DNA of 64,000 nucleotides from an uncultured Neokomagataea sp. (GCF_946476835.1 NZ_CAMKWA010000002.1:124001-188000), one strand, 5' to 3'. Shown: positions 37,295-47,361, counted from the stretch's first letter. The notes: generated by a model from the sequence alone, not told the origin. Numbers and translations: made by a program.

Positions 37295-38716
37295 TCAGTT
37301 TCTGGAATAATCATCCTGAAAACGGATAATATCGTCTTCTCCCAGATACGGACCAGATTGAACTTCAATTAATGTTAACGGAATTTTACCCGGATTCGCA
37401 AGGCGATGACGACACCCTAATGGCAGATAAACGCTCTCATTTTCACGCACGAGAAGCTCATCATCATCACGTGTGACAACGGCCGTACCGGCCACAACAA
37501 CCCAGTGTTCAGCCCGGTGATAGTGCTTTTGCAAAGACAGTTTTGCCCCCGGATGAACCACAATCCGCTTCACCTGGAAGCGATCCGCTTGAATCAAACT
37601 TTCATAAAAGCCCCAAGGACGGTGCATCTGGTTGTGCACACGAGCTTCCGGCCGCCCAGCTTCACTCAAGCGTGCCACAACTTTCTTCACATCTTGCGCT
37701 TTATCACGATGCGTAATCATCACCGCATCCGTGGTAACCACTACGATCAAATCATCCACACCCGATACGGTGGTCACCTTATGATCAGAACGCACATAAC
37801 AATTCTGTGTTTGGTCTAAAAACACTTCCCCCAGCGCAGCATTGCCCTGCTCGTCTTTCTCACTCAAATCCCACAGCGCATCCCAGCTGCCTATATCGGA
37901 CCAGCCAAACTGCCCCGGCACAACAGCGGCGCGGTTTGTACGCTCAGCAATAGCATAATCAACCGATATGTCTGGCGCCGCTCCGAAAGCTTCCACATCC
38001 AAACGCTCAAAGTCCATATCCGTATGCCGCAACTGGACCGCTTTCTGAACCGTATGGAACACATCTGGTGCCAGACGCTCCATCTCCGCCAAAAAGACAC
38101 TCGCCCGCGCAATAAACATCCCCGAATTCCATAGAAAACGGTCAGACTTCAGGAGTTCTTCCGCCTGCTGCACATTCGGTTTTTCGACAAAGCGCGAAAC
38201 AGAAAAAACATCCGGCTGTTCCGCCAGCGCTTCCCCCGCTTCAATATACCCATATCCCGTTTCTGGGCGGGTCGGCGTCATGCCAAATGTCACAATATAA
38301 CCGTGTTCAGCCGCCGTAACAGCATCACGCACGCGCTCTTGCAGAGCCGCTTCATCTTGAATGGAGGCATCTGCTGCCATGACCCACAGCACAGCATCAG
38401 GATCCGTTTCCGCCACCAAAAAAGCCGCGGCTGCAATTGCGGGGGCCGAGTTGCGCCCCACAGGCTCCAGCACGATACGCGCTTGTTCAACACCGACTTC
38501 GCGCAACTGCTCAGCAACAATAAAGCGATGCTCAGCATTACACACCACCACAGGCGCAGAACCACCCACTGCACAACCACGCAGGACCGTATCCTGAATA
38601 AGCGTTTTTTTCCCGATTAAAGGCCAAAACTGTTTTGGGTAGCTCCCGCGCGATACAGGCCAAAGACGGCTTCCCGTACCACCAGACAGAACAACTGGCA
38701 CAATATTCTGGGTCAT
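37295..38716 (-). CDS. manC: Mannose-1-phosphate guanylyltransferase / mannose-6-phosphate isomerase
   Basis: About 473 residues, bifunctional type. The N-terminal nucleotidyltransferase has LSGGTGSRLWPVSRGSYPKQF, making GDP-mannose from mannose 1-phosphate. FVEKPN holds the sugar-site Lys. The C-terminal cupin (RPWGFYESL... PGAKLSLQKHYHRAEHW) is the type II mannose-6-phosphate isomerase with its metal-binding His and Glu. The ATG at 38716 has a GGGG site upstream; a GTG at 38728 is less likely. GDP-mannose feeds exopolysaccharide such as acetan-type polymers in acetic acid bacteria. Confidence 0.94.
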   Translation of the reverse strand: MTQNIVPVVLSGGTGSRLWPVSRGSYPKQFWPLIGKKTLIQDTVLRGCAVGGSAPVVVCNAEHRFIVAEQLREVGVEQARIVLEPVGRNSAPAIAAAAFLVAETDPDAVLWVMAADASIQDEAALQERVRDAVTAAEHGYIVTFGMTPTRPETGYGYIEAGEALAEQPDVFSVSRFVEKPNVQQAEELLKSDRFLWNSGMFIARASVFLAEMERLAPDVFHTVQKAVQLRHTDMDFERLDVEAFGAAPDISVDYAIAERTNRAAVVPGQFGWSDIGSWDALWDLSEKDEQGNAALGEVFLDQTQNCYVRSDHKVTTVSGVDDLIVVVTTDAVMITHRDKAQDVKKVVARLSEAGRPEARVHNQMHRPWGFYESLIQADRFQVKRIVVHPGAKLSLQKHYHRAEHWVVVAGTAVVTRDDDELLVRENESVYLPLGCRHRLANPGKIPLTLIEVQSGPYLGEDDIIRFQDDYSRN

Positions 38717-38799
38717 AATACGCCCCACGTTTTTTTAATGCTGGGTTAAAATTCACCCCCGCTTCAACTGGTTAGCTAAAGCGGGATTAGGCCGTCACA

Positions 38800-39879
38800 T
38801 TAAACGATTGGATGGACCCAACCATAAGAATCATTGCTACGACCAGATTGCAGATTCATCAGCAACTGCCGCATTTTTGCAGACACAGGGCCAATCGTTG
38901 CGCCATCACCAAAAACAGCTTCTCCCCCAGTCCGGCGGAAGCGCCCAATCGGCGAAAGCGCCGCAGCCGTTCCGCAAGCAAACGCTTCACGATAACGGCC
39001 AGACGCAGCACCTTCAAAAACCTCATCAATGTCGAGAAGGGTTTCTTCCACCGTGATCCCATTATCAGCAGCCACACGCAAAAGACTATCACGCGTAATG
39101 CCACGCAAAATGGTGCCACCCAGCGGTGGCGTCACAAGAACACCATCATCACGCACGAACATCACGTTCATGCCGCCCATCTCCTCAATATAGCGACGTT
39201 CGCGCGCATCGAGGAACAGGACCTGATCACAACTCTGTTCTTTTGCTTCAGCCTGCGCGACGAGACTACCAGCATAATTACCGCCACATTTGGCTTCACC
39301 CGTCCCGCCCGGCGCTGCGCGTGTGTAATGTTCAGACACCCACACCGAAACCGCACCGCCGCTGAAATAACTGCCAACAGGGCAAGCAATGACAATAAAC
39401 AAATACTCAGATGCAGGCTTAACCCCAAGGAACACTTCATTCGAAATCATGAAGGGACGCAAATACAGCGCCTTACCATCACCCGACGGCACCCAATCCT
39501 GATCAATCCGTACCAGCGCATCGACAGCCTGCACGAAGAGCTCTTCCGGCAATTCAGCCATGCCCATACGCCGCGCTGACTCTGCAAAACGCCGTGCATT
39601 CGCATCCGGCCGAAACGCTGAAACACGCCCATCTGCCGTGCGATAGGCCTTCATCCCTTCAAAAATTTCTTGCCCGTAATGCAGAACTGTCGATGCCGGA
39701 TCAATGCTCAAAGGCTGGTACGCCGTAACCCGTGCATCATGCCATCCCTTGTCCTCTGAATAGCGAATAATCACCATATGATCGGTAAAAACTCGACCAA
39801 AAACAGGATTTGCCACAAGCTCAGCACGACGCGCTGGATCTGTTGGAGTAGCAGTAGGCTCAATGATAAAGTCGGTCAT
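38800..39879 (-). CDS. ilvE: Branched-chain amino acid aminotransferase
   Basis: A fold type IV PLP transaminase, 359 residues, of the longer BCAT group. The PLP lysine lies in GTGEAKCGGNYAGSL. DEVFEGAASG and EEMGGMNVMFV are conserved in the family. It moves the amino group between glutamate and the keto acids of valine, leucine and isoleucine. It stands alone, with no ilv or leu gene next to it. Confidence 0.94.
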   Translation of the reverse strand: MTDFIIEPTATPTDPARRAELVANPVFGRVFTDHMVIIRYSEDKGWHDARVTAYQPLSIDPASTVLHYGQEIFEGMKAYRTADGRVSAFRPDANARRFAESARRMGMAELPEELFVQAVDALVRIDQDWVPSGDGKALYLRPFMISNEVFLGVKPASEYLFIVIACPVGSYFSGGAVSVWVSEHYTRAAPGGTGEAKCGGNYAGSLVAQAEAKEQSCDQVLFLDARERRYIEEMGGMNVMFVRDDGVLVTPPLGGTILRGITRDSLLRVAADNGITVEETLLDIDEVFEGAASGRYREAFACGTAAALSPIGRFRRTGGEAVFGDGATIGPVSAKMRQLLMNLQSGRSNDSYGWVHPIV

Positions 39880-39959
39880 GCAAGCGCTCTCGGGCTTATG
39901 TGGTCCAGATTACAAATGTACTGTGCCACAAAAGAAACCGACTGCCCACATACCACGCT

Positions 39960-41834
39960 TTAAGTTGCAAAACGGCGTAATATTTCCTGCACAGCGTCGG
40001 CCTCTGTTGCCAACATTACCTCACGGCGCAGTTGGTCACATTCCTCGAAGCTCACCGTACGAATTAAACGCTTCACACGCGGCAATGACGCTGATTTCAT
40101 TGAGAAACTACGCACCCCCAGCCCAATAAGAAGCGCTACAATTCGCGGGTCCGCCGCCATTTCACCACAAACAGACAAAGGGCGATGCGCCCGCAATGCA
40201 GATTCTGCTGTCGTTGCTATCAAACGCAAAACTGCCGGGTGGAGCGGGCTGTACCGATCAGCAACAGCTGCATCCGCCCGGTTCACCGCCAGCGTGTACA
40301 TCGTAAGGTCATTGGTACCCAAGGCCATAAAATCAGCATGCTGCACCAAAGCATCCGCGATTAAAGCCGCAGCAGGTGTTTCCACCATCACGCCCAAAGG
40401 CGGCAATGACTCCGGCAGTTCTACACCTTGGCGACGCAACCCACGGGCCACACGCTCATAGATTTCCCGTGCAGTAACTACCTCATCTAGGGACGTAACC
40501 ATTGGCAGCAAAACACGGACTGGGCCTATCCCCTCTTCCGTCGGGCTGGCCGCCTTCAAAATCGCGGCGAATTGCGTCTCTAAAACGTCTGGTGCCTTCA
40601 AAAGCAACCGAATACCACGCAAACCAAGAGCTGGATTATCCCCCACAACAGATTGTGGCTGATCCGCATAACGCAGATAATCCTGTCCTTTTTCTCCGCC
40701 CCAGTCGAACACGCGGATCGTCACCGGTTGCCCAGCCATGCCCTGCAAAACTGTCCGATAAATCGCGGCCTGCCCATCTTCATCCGGCAGGTCATCTTCA
40801 TCACTGAACAGAAATTCACTCCGTAAAAGCCCAATACCGCGTGCACCATTACGCACCAGCATCGGCAATTCAGAAGCCAACTCCAAATTCGCAAGAAGCT
40901 CAATATTTTCGCCGCTACGCAATTCTGCTGGCAAGCGACGAATACGGCTAAACGCACGCCGCTCCCGCGCTTCACGTGCTGCTGCCTCATGCGCGAGACG
41001 CAACTCCGTCGCGTTAGGGTTCACTGTAATGGTGCCCAAATGAGCATCCACCACCAGCATATCCCCTTCCGCCACCTGTGCCATCAACCCCGGAACGGCA
41101 ACAATCGCCGGGATATCCAACGCACGCAACAAAATCGCGGTATGATCTGCCCCGCCATTGCCCTCCGTCACCACGGCAGCAACACGGGCTGGATCAATCA
41201 TCGCAATGTCGGCTGGGCGCAATTGCTCCGCCACTAAGACAGAACCCTCCGGCAGACTTGAAAACGCGCGGTATGAAACCCCGGTCAAGTTTCTCACCAA
41301 CCGACGACCAATCTCTTCAAACTCCCCCGCCAAACGCAAAGAAGCATCCGCCCCAGACGTATCACTCTCATCCGTCAGAGCCGACGATACCGTCGCCGTT
41401 TCCGCCACACGCTGCGCAAGTTCCGCACTGACCTCAGTAACAGCAGCTTCAGCTGTTAGCCCGTCTCCCTCCAGCTTTTGCCGCACTTGCCGCGTCAAAC
41501 GTGACGGACCAAGCATACGATCATAAACCGTCAGCAAACCCGAAACATCATCACGCCCACCTTCCGGAAGACGCACCAAACGGCGGCGTATTTTCTCAAT
41601 CTGCCGCTGCGCTCGCGCTACGGCTTCATCAAAACGTGCTGCTTCAACATCAACACCGCGTTGGCTCAAACGCTCCGTAATTTCTGGCAGAGGTAACGTC
41701 TCAACACGCCCAGCCGCCCCCAAGCCAATACCTTGTGTAATCGCACGCCCACGCAAAATCCGCGTTTGCTCACGCTTCCCACGCCCACGTGACCGCCCGC
41801 GACTTGCTGTTTCAATCACGCTCACCAAACCCAT
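39960..41834 (-). CDS. ptsI: PTS Enzyme I (phosphoenolpyruvate-protein phosphotransferase)
   Basis: About 624 residues. The phosphorylated His (H233 counting from 41840) lies in EGNGGADHTAILLRALDIPA. The PEP-binding barrel has LLRSEFLF, LPMV, GVMVETPAA, FMALGTNDLTMYTLAVNR and the catalytic Cys in SVCGEMAADP. There is no GAF domain, so it is Enzyme I, not PtsP. An N-terminal basic stretch (SRGRSRGRGKRE) is unusual. Its start lies within the end of ptsH; the ATG at 41834 is the simplest choice. It passes phosphate to the HPr just upstream. Confidence 0.92.
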   Translation of the reverse strand: MGLVSVIETASRGRSRGRGKREQTRILRGRAITQGIGLGAAGRVETLPLPEITERLSQRGVDVEAARFDEAVARAQRQIEKIRRRLVRLPEGGRDDVSGLLTVYDRMLGPSRLTRQVRQKLEGDGLTAEAAVTEVSAELAQRVAETATVSSALTDESDTSGADASLRLAGEFEEIGRRLVRNLTGVSYRAFSSLPEGSVLVAEQLRPADIAMIDPARVAAVVTEGNGGADHTAILLRALDIPAIVAVPGLMAQVAEGDMLVVDAHLGTITVNPNATELRLAHEAAAREARERRAFSRIRRLPAELRSGENIELLANLELASELPMLVRNGARGIGLLRSEFLFSDEDDLPDEDGQAAIYRTVLQGMAGQPVTIRVFDWGGEKGQDYLRYADQPQSVVGDNPALGLRGIRLLLKAPDVLETQFAAILKAASPTEEGIGPVRVLLPMVTSLDEVVTAREIYERVARGLRRQGVELPESLPPLGVMVETPAAALIADALVQHADFMALGTNDLTMYTLAVNRADAAVADRYSPLHPAVLRLIATTAESALRAHRPLSVCGEMAADPRIVALLIGLGVRSFSMKSASLPRVKRLIRTVSFEECDQLRREVMLATEADAVQEILRRFAT

Positions 41835-42093
41835 CTGCAATTAACGCCGCCACAGCATCCAAGGCCTCAGATGCCTGCTCACCATGCGAACGAACCGTTA
41901 CGGATTCACCCTCGCCCGCCCCCAACATCATCAACCCCATAATCGACAATGCTGAAACGACATTCCCCTCACGCTCAACCGTTGTCTCTGCCTGAAACCG
42001 CTCGGCCGTCGTCACCAATTTCGCTGCTGCACGCGCATGCAAACCCAGCCGATTCACAATCCGCAACTCACGTACAAAAAGATTTTCCGCCAT
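41812..42093 (-). CDS. ptsH: PTS phosphocarrier protein HPr
   Basis: 93 residues from the ATG at 42093 (MAENLFVREL). His19 in NRLGLHARAA receives phosphate from Enzyme I. The serine site for HprK lies in VVSALSIMGLMMLGAG. It sits 14 nt after the EIIA gene. With HprK nearby, its Ser form probably controls how much phosphate reaches EIIA. Confidence 0.95.
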   Translation of the reverse strand: MAENLFVRELRIVNRLGLHARAAAKLVTTAERFQAETTVEREGNVVSALSIMGLMMLGAGEGESVTVRSHGEQASEALDAVAALIADGFGERD

Positions 42094-42107
42094 GATGGGA
42101 CCAGCTT

Positions 42108-42617
42108 TCAAGATAAGAGAGAGGAAGCCGCAGGCCTGTACCACGTCCGCACACGCCGCCGCCGAGGACGTTCCCCCTCAACCGGCGGAACACACGCTGA
42201 CCGCGGCCCACCTTGCAAACACGGATCCGGCAATTGTGAGGCTGCCGCAATATATTTACGCCCGGCCAGCGTAGCCTTTTCAACACAGCCCGCCAAATCC
42301 AAGCATGGGCGTGACTTTGCCAACTTCACCAACATGGGAACATTCGCCCCAGCCAGCACCTCAACACGCCCCGGATTACGTAAGGACAAAGCCAGATTTG
42401 ACGGGGAGCTGCCAAAAATATCCGTGAGAACCAAGACGCCCTCACCTGTATCCAACCGCTGCAAAGAAGCATCAGCCTGCGGACGCAAAGCGACCGGATC
42501 ATCATGATCTGTCACCGCAACACACTCAATCTGCGCTTGCGGACCCACCACATGAACCAAAGTTTCCAGCAGGACTTCACCAAGACGTCCGTGCATAACC
42601 AACAATACACCGATCAT
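42108..42617 (-). CDS. PTS EIIA component, mannose family
   Basis: 169 residues of the mannose-type EIIA fold. His9 in MIGVLLVMHGRLGE is the phosphorylated residue, and VLTDIFGSSPSNLAL is the conserved second motif. No EIIB, EIIC or EIID is nearby, so it is a regulatory EIIA and not part of a sugar transporter. The last 40 residues are Arg/Pro-rich (ERPRRRRVRTWYRP) and extend beyond the usual domain. Its ATG overlaps the rapZ stop codon. Confidence 0.92.
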   Translation of the reverse strand: MIGVLLVMHGRLGEVLLETLVHVVGPQAQIECVAVTDHDDPVALRPQADASLQRLDTGEGVLVLTDIFGSSPSNLALSLRNPGRVEVLAGANVPMLVKLAKSRPCLDLAGCVEKATLAGRKYIAAASQLPDPCLQGGPRSACVPPVEGERPRRRRVRTWYRPAASSLLS

Positions 42618-43660
42618 GAGGCGGCCCCATCAACTGAGCCCACTGGCGGCACAGCCCAACGCCACGTTGCCACACCTTGCCGTGCCAGTTCCCGATGCGT
42701 CACCATAAAAGGACCAACCGGAGACACCTGCGGCAAAACACGCGCCAAAGCCTCCACAATCGTCACAGAACGATGCTTCCCACCACTACACCCCACAGCA
42801 ATCGTGGCGTATTTTTTACCTTCTTCAACAAAACGCGGCAGCACCAATTCTAACAAATTCATAATACCATCGAAAAACGGAGCGTAAGCTTTATCTGTAC
42901 GCACATAAGCCGCAACATCCTCTTCCAGGCCCGTACGCGGCTGAAGAGCTGGATTATAGTGTGGATTGCGTAAAAAGCGTGCGTCAAACACCATATCGGC
43001 TTCACGGGGCAGCCCTGCGGGATATGCAAAAGACATCAACACAACCGTCAGCCCTTCGCCACTCCCATCACCGAAGCGGGTTTCAATAAACCTTTTCAAC
43101 TCTGGTGCTGGCAGATCTGACGTATCAATCACCGTGTCTGCAACAGCCCTTAACGGCGCCAAAATACGCGCCTCTTGGTCAATACCGGGGCGCACCGTAC
43201 CACTCGCAACCAAAGGGTGACGACGGCGCGTTGCCGTAAAACGACGCAACAAGACCTCAGGCTCTGCCGTGACATACACCAACTGAACATGACTATCCGG
43301 CAAAGACTTCAGACGCTCCAGTTCTTGCAACACCCGCGACGCCTCAAACCCACGGCTTCGCACGTCAATGCCAATCACCAGTCGCTCACCCGGACGGGGC
43401 ACCAAAGCACCCAGCAAATGCAGCGGCGGATTATCCACCACTTCATGCCCCATATCTTCCAGAACCCGTAGTGTCGTCGATTTTCCAGCCCCTGACAGCC
43501 CCGTGACAATCAAGATGTGCCGCAACTGCGCGCTCCCATCACCGCCATCATCATGCGGCATAGGCACCGTCTGAAGGACCGAATCTTCAACCGATAATCG
43601 GTCGGGATCAGGCTGATCTGACATCACAGCATCAGGTTTGGGAGCATTGGCCAAAGTCAT
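42614..43660 (-). CDS. rapZ: RapZ/YvcJ family nucleotide-binding protein
   Basis: 348 residues. Walker A is GLSGAGKS at 54-61 and the C-terminal signature is CSGGKHRSVTIVEALAR. In Enterobacteria RapZ guides small RNA GlmZ to RNase E and so sets GlmS levels; in other groups it is a nucleotide-binding protein of open function, usually beside PTS genes as here. The first 45 residues are an acidic extension. No good ribosome binding site marks the ATG at 43660. Confidence 0.93.
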   Translation of the reverse strand: MTLANAPKPDAVMSDQPDPDRLSVEDSVLQTVPMPHDDGGDGSAQLRHILIVTGLSGAGKSTTLRVLEDMGHEVVDNPPLHLLGALVPRPGERLVIGIDVRSRGFEASRVLQELERLKSLPDSHVQLVYVTAEPEVLLRRFTATRRRHPLVASGTVRPGIDQEARILAPLRAVADTVIDTSDLPAPELKRFIETRFGDGSGEGLTVVLMSFAYPAGLPREADMVFDARFLRNPHYNPALQPRTGLEEDVAAYVRTDKAYAPFFDGIMNLLELVLPRFVEEGKKYATIAVGCSGGKHRSVTIVEALARVLPQVSPVGPFMVTHRELARQGVATWRWAVPPVGSVDGAAS

Positions 43661-43734
43661 AAAGGGTAAAATAGCCGTTTTCTGACGAAGAAAAAAAGCT
43701 TTTCCATCTCAAACTTTAGAGAAGCACTACCTTG

Positions 43735-44166
43735 TCAGGCTCTCCCAGCCCCGACAACCCATTCATAACGTCCCAAACATGCCCCAAATGCGGCCTTCAC
43801 ACGCACGATATCTCCCATATCCGTCCCCATCAGGCGTAACAGAACACATCCTGTCACGGGATCACGCTCAGGCACTGGCAGACGCTCCCCCCGCTGCCCT
43901 AGAACAACCACCAAAATCACCGGAACCGTATCCACAGAGTCCATGGCCAAAATCCCAACGCCACGGACCTCAATCTTATTTCGAATCGTTTCCGGCGCGC
44001 GCGCAATCGCCCCCTCCAACACAACCTGATCATCCGCAACGAGCGTAAAACCTTCCTGTATCAGCGCCAGTGCCATCAAAGATTTGCCACTGCCAGAAGG
44101 CCCATAAATCAAAATTCCCGCACCATTAAATGCCACGCAGCTTGCATGAACCGTCTGTCGGGCCAT
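43735..44166 (-). CDS. hprK: HPr kinase/phosphorylase, short alphaproteobacterial form
   Basis: 143 residues: only the catalytic domain is present, without the N-terminal domain of Firmicute HprK (about 310 residues). Walker A is GPSGSGKS at 22-29, and the family signature reads IEVRGVGILAMD. This short form is normal in alphaproteobacteria. It phosphorylates HPr on serine. It lies upstream of rapZ on the same strand with 74 nt between. Confidence 0.93.
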   Translation of the reverse strand: MARQTVHASCVAFNGAGILIYGPSGSGKSLMALALIQEGFTLVADDQVVLEGAIARAPETIRNKIEVRGVGILAMDSVDTVPVILVVVLGQRGERLPVPERDPVTGCVLLRLMGTDMGDIVRVKAAFGACLGRYEWVVGAGRA

Positions 44167-44297
44167 CTCTTTCCATGCCTTTTACTGTTTACCTGAGCGT
44201 GACACGGGCGGTATGAACAGGTCACTCTATTTTGGGGACAACCATCGTGTTCGATGATCGCCTCCCCCGTCACTACAGCGGATTTTATTGATCTCTC

Positions 44298-44648
44298 ATG
44301 CTGAATATACGCCTACACCATAACGTTACACTCTATGGCGACAACGTAGCGTGCTCAGATTTCAATGGCCTAAACCCCGAAGGGGAGCGCCCGCCCCATC
44401 TGGCTGAAGAATGCCGCCAAGCACTCAACGCCATCTCTGACGCTTTAGAGACCCACAATCTCACACTCAGCGATACGCGCCATCTGATCGCCATGTTACG
44501 TGCAGGTGAAGACTACACACACTGCCAGCACATCATTGAAGCTGCATTAACGGCCACACATCCAGCAATGACACTACGGATTGTCCCACGCTTCCAGAAA
44601 CCCGGTCAACGCATTGCTTTAAGCGTCGTGGCATCACACACCGCATAA
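44298..44648 (+). CDS. RidA/YjgF-like protein, diverged
   Basis: 116 residues. The pattern ECRQALNAISDALETHNLTLSDTRHLIAMLRAGEDYTHC... ATHPAMTLRIVP follows the RidA fold: long helix, strand, helix, then the strand after the PAR motif. The Arg that binds the imine acid in true RidA is Met here (HPAMTL), so it may not be a deaminase. It lies on the opposite strand between hprK and chvG, which otherwise stand together. Identification rests on pattern only. No clear ribosome binding site is seen. Confidence 0.6.
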   Translation: MLNIRLHHNVTLYGDNVACSDFNGLNPEGERPPHLAEECRQALNAISDALETHNLTLSDTRHLIAMLRAGEDYTHCQHIIEAALTATHPAMTLRIVPRFQKPGQRIALSVVASHTA

Positions 44649-44669
44649 AACGCCCATATCTCATGGTGC

Positions 44670-46556
44670 TTAGCCTGCACTTGGCAGGCGCACCACAAAA
44701 CATGCACCACGCACCTCTCCCGCAGGCCCTACAACATTCTCCGCGAATAAACGCCCACGTAGCGCATTGATAATCTGGCGGCTAATCGCCAACCCTAGCC
44801 CCGAGTGTTGCCCAAAATGCTCAGACTGAGGGCGCTCCGAGTAAAAACGGTCAAAAATATTCTCCAGCTTACCCGCAGGAATACCCGGCCCTTGATCACT
44901 CACAGCAATTTCAATCACGCTGCCCGTTCCGGGGCCCGTACCCGCAACATCACGGCAGCTCGCATGTAGCGCAATTACGCCACGCGGCGGGGAAAAGGAA
45001 ATCGCGTTCCCAATCAAGTTCCGCAGTACTTGCACGAGACGATCTTCCACCGCCAAGGCACGCAAATCTGGCCCATTATCCGGCACATCCAACCGTAAGA
45101 TTGGAGCATCCTCTTTTCGGGTCGTCTGATGCATCTCCACCAGAATAGACAAAAGGGCCACAACAGAAACCGGCTCCGGCCGCGCACGAGACAACTCCGC
45201 GTCAATCCGGCTGGCATCCGAAATATCCGTAATCAAACGATCAAGGCGCTTCACGTCACTCGTCATAATCGACAACAACCGCTCACGCCGGTCTGCCAAA
45301 GCAATGCGAGGTAAAGTCTCAATCGCCGACCGAATAGACGAGAGCGGATTTTTAATTTCATGGCTCACATCTGCGGCAAAGCGCTCGATATCATCCATCC
45401 GCGCCCATAAAGCTAACGCACTCCCACGCAAAGAACGTGCCAAAACACCGATCTCATCACGGCGTACCAATAACTGCTCCGGCACAACATCCCTGCGCCC
45501 GTCAGACTCTCGCATCTCCCGCGATGCCCGCGCCAAGCTCAATAAAGGCCGCGCAATTGTGCGGGACAAATACCATGAGAGCAGAACCGTCACCATCAAC
45601 GCGCCCAAGAACAAGGAAAGGATCGAGGAACGCACCTCAAAAAGCGACCGATCCACTTCTGGTGCTTGCCGCGTTAACTGAATAATCCCAACCGTCAAGC
45701 CATCATGGATAACGGGCTCTACAACCGTAATAGCCAACTGATGGTCAGGCAGGCGCCGAATAAAAGGCGGCAACTCAACTTGTCTCGGGGAGGCCTGTAC
45801 AGCTTCATTCGCTCGCCCACTCACAGGCGTATCCGGAATGGGATCCGGCGTATTCAGCGTGACAATCCCTTCACTGGACGTCAACGGCAGAAGCGATACC
45901 AACCAATCATAAAAAGCCTCGACCGAACGCCGGGTCGACACATGCGCATCGCCGCTGCCCTCCTCCGCGAGAGACGGTAACCCTCCATCCGCATGCTTAG
46001 CCACAAGAGATGACGTAGCACCACGCTCTGATCGTGCGACCGAATGCACGCGCCGATCTTCACGACTATCCGCCACAAGCTTGCCATCCGGGTCAAACAA
46101 ACGTGCTGTTGCATTCGGGCTTGGCTCTGTCAGACGTGTCAAAAACGAACGTGCCAAATTTGCGTCTAAAACATAGTCTTCACCCGGCAAGCTCCGCACC
46201 CCACGCGGAGCCGGTTTTGCTGCAAATTGCCCCACAGCACCCGCATAAATATGCGCCTGCTCACGCAGGGCATTCACATCAGTTTCCAGCAAAGAATTCT
46301 GAAACTGATCCAGAAATAACAGCGTCACCGCAAGCAAAGCCAACGGCAAAATGTTGAGCAACAAAATCCGTACCAAAAGCGGCGTCATAGCACGGCGTTT
46401 AGGCAAAGCATGGACGATCCGCCGCTTCATCGCACCTAGATGAAAAAAACGCCGCACCATACCCGGCCTGCGGCGTGCATCCAGAACATGACGACGGGTC
46501 TGCCCTTGTTCTCGCCGCTCTTCATCACGCATTGGCGACAATGACCCGTCACTCAC
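44670..46556 (-). CDS. chvG: Sensor histidine kinase ChvG/ExoS
   Basis: About 628 residues. An N-terminal cytosolic basic segment of 55 residues precedes a membrane helix (LLVRILLLNILPLALLAVTLLFL), a long periplasmic domain, a second helix (SILSLFLGALMVTVLLSWYL), HAMP, the HisKA motif ADVSHEIKNPLSSIRSAIETL and the ATPase domain ending GLGLAISRQIINALRG. ChvG senses envelope and acid stress in alphaproteobacteria. A GTG at 46556 has AGGAG 7 nt upstream, which sets the start. It follows chvI by 55 nt. Confidence 0.9.
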   Translation of the reverse strand: MSDGSLSPMRDEERREQGQTRRHVLDARRRPGMVRRFFHLGAMKRRIVHALPKRRAMTPLLVRILLLNILPLALLAVTLLFLDQFQNSLLETDVNALREQAHIYAGAVGQFAAKPAPRGVRSLPGEDYVLDANLARSFLTRLTEPSPNATARLFDPDGKLVADSREDRRVHSVARSERGATSSLVAKHADGGLPSLAEEGSGDAHVSTRRSVEAFYDWLVSLLPLTSSEGIVTLNTPDPIPDTPVSGRANEAVQASPRQVELPPFIRRLPDHQLAITVVEPVIHDGLTVGIIQLTRQAPEVDRSLFEVRSSILSLFLGALMVTVLLSWYLSRTIARPLLSLARASREMRESDGRRDVVPEQLLVRRDEIGVLARSLRGSALALWARMDDIERFAADVSHEIKNPLSSIRSAIETLPRIALADRRERLLSIMTSDVKRLDRLITDISDASRIDAELSRARPEPVSVVALLSILVEMHQTTRKEDAPILRLDVPDNGPDLRALAVEDRLVQVLRNLIGNAISFSPPRGVIALHASCRDVAGTGPGTGSVIEIAVSDQGPGIPAGKLENIFDRFYSERPQSEHFGQHSGLGLAISRQIINALRGRLFAENVVGPAGEVRGACFVVRLPSAG

Positions 46557-46611
46557 ACATGCTCTCCTAAATATCTTCAATCTTTATATTATCTGCGGCG
46601 CAAACGTGGCA

Positions 46612-47361
46612 TCACTCGTCGCGGTAGCGATACCCAATCCCGTAAAGGGTTTCGATATAATTGAAGTTATCATCAACTTGCCGGAATTTCTTCCGTACGC
46701 GCTTGATATGGCTATCAATTGTGCGGTCATCGACGTAAATATTATCGCCATATGCCGCATCAATAAGTTGGTCACGCGACTTCACCATACCCGGGCGAAA
46801 TGCCAAGGCTTTTACCAGCAAAAACTCGGTCACGGTCAAAGCGATATCCTGACCATTCCACAAACACTGATGGCGGGTTTCATCGAGCGATAATTGTCCA
46901 CGCACCAAGGCAGCCCCACGCGTGGTCGTCCCTGTCGCTTCAGCCCGGCTCGCATCCTGTCGGCGCAATAACGCGCGAATACGTTCAATGAGCAAACGCT
47001 GTGAAAAAGGCTTTGTGATGTAATCGTCCGCCCCCAGGCGTAGACCCATCAGTTGATCTAACTCTTCATCTTTGGATGTCAGAAAAATCACAGGCAACGT
47101 CGAACGTGCCCGCAAACGCTGCAGCAATTCCATGCCATCCATACGCGGCATTTTCACATCCAGCACAGCCAAACTGACCGGGCGAGACATAATCCCCTGC
47201 AGCGCACTCTCTCCATCCGTATAGGTATGCACAATGAACCCTTCTGCTTCGAGGGTCATCTGCACTGAGGCTAGAATATTACGATCATCATCCACCAAAG
47301 CGATGATAGGCGCAGCCGGTGATGGCGGCGGTGAGGACGAAAAAGGGCGAGTGCTCTCCAT
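46612..47361 (-). CDS. chvI: Response regulator ChvI, OmpR family
   Basis: 249 residues from the ATG at 47361. The receiver domain has [10 protein letters not shown] and the phosphorylated Asp68 in [13 protein letters not shown]; the switch Lys lies in DDYITKPFS. The C-terminal winged helix reads [25 protein letters not shown]... [18 protein letters not shown], closely matching ChvI. First gene of the chvI-chvG unit, and divergent from grpE. It is expected to control envelope and stress genes. Confidence 0.93.
   Translation of the reverse strand: MESTRPFSSSPPPSPAAPIIALVDDDRNILASVQMTLEAEGFIVHTYTDGESALQGIMSRPVSLAVLDVKMPRMDGMELLQRLRARSTLPVIFLTSKDEELDQLMGLRLGADDYITKPFSQRLLIERIRALLRRQDASRAEATGTTTRGAALVRGQLSLDETRHQCLWNGQDIALTVTEFLLVKALAFRPGMVKSRDQLIDAAYGDNIYVDDRTIDSHIKRVRKKFRQVDDNFNYIETLYGIGYRYRDE

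Noticed and set aside
38812..39579. Plus-strand frame of 255 codons over ilvE
   Set aside because: Antisense to the certain ilvE gene, with no family motifs.
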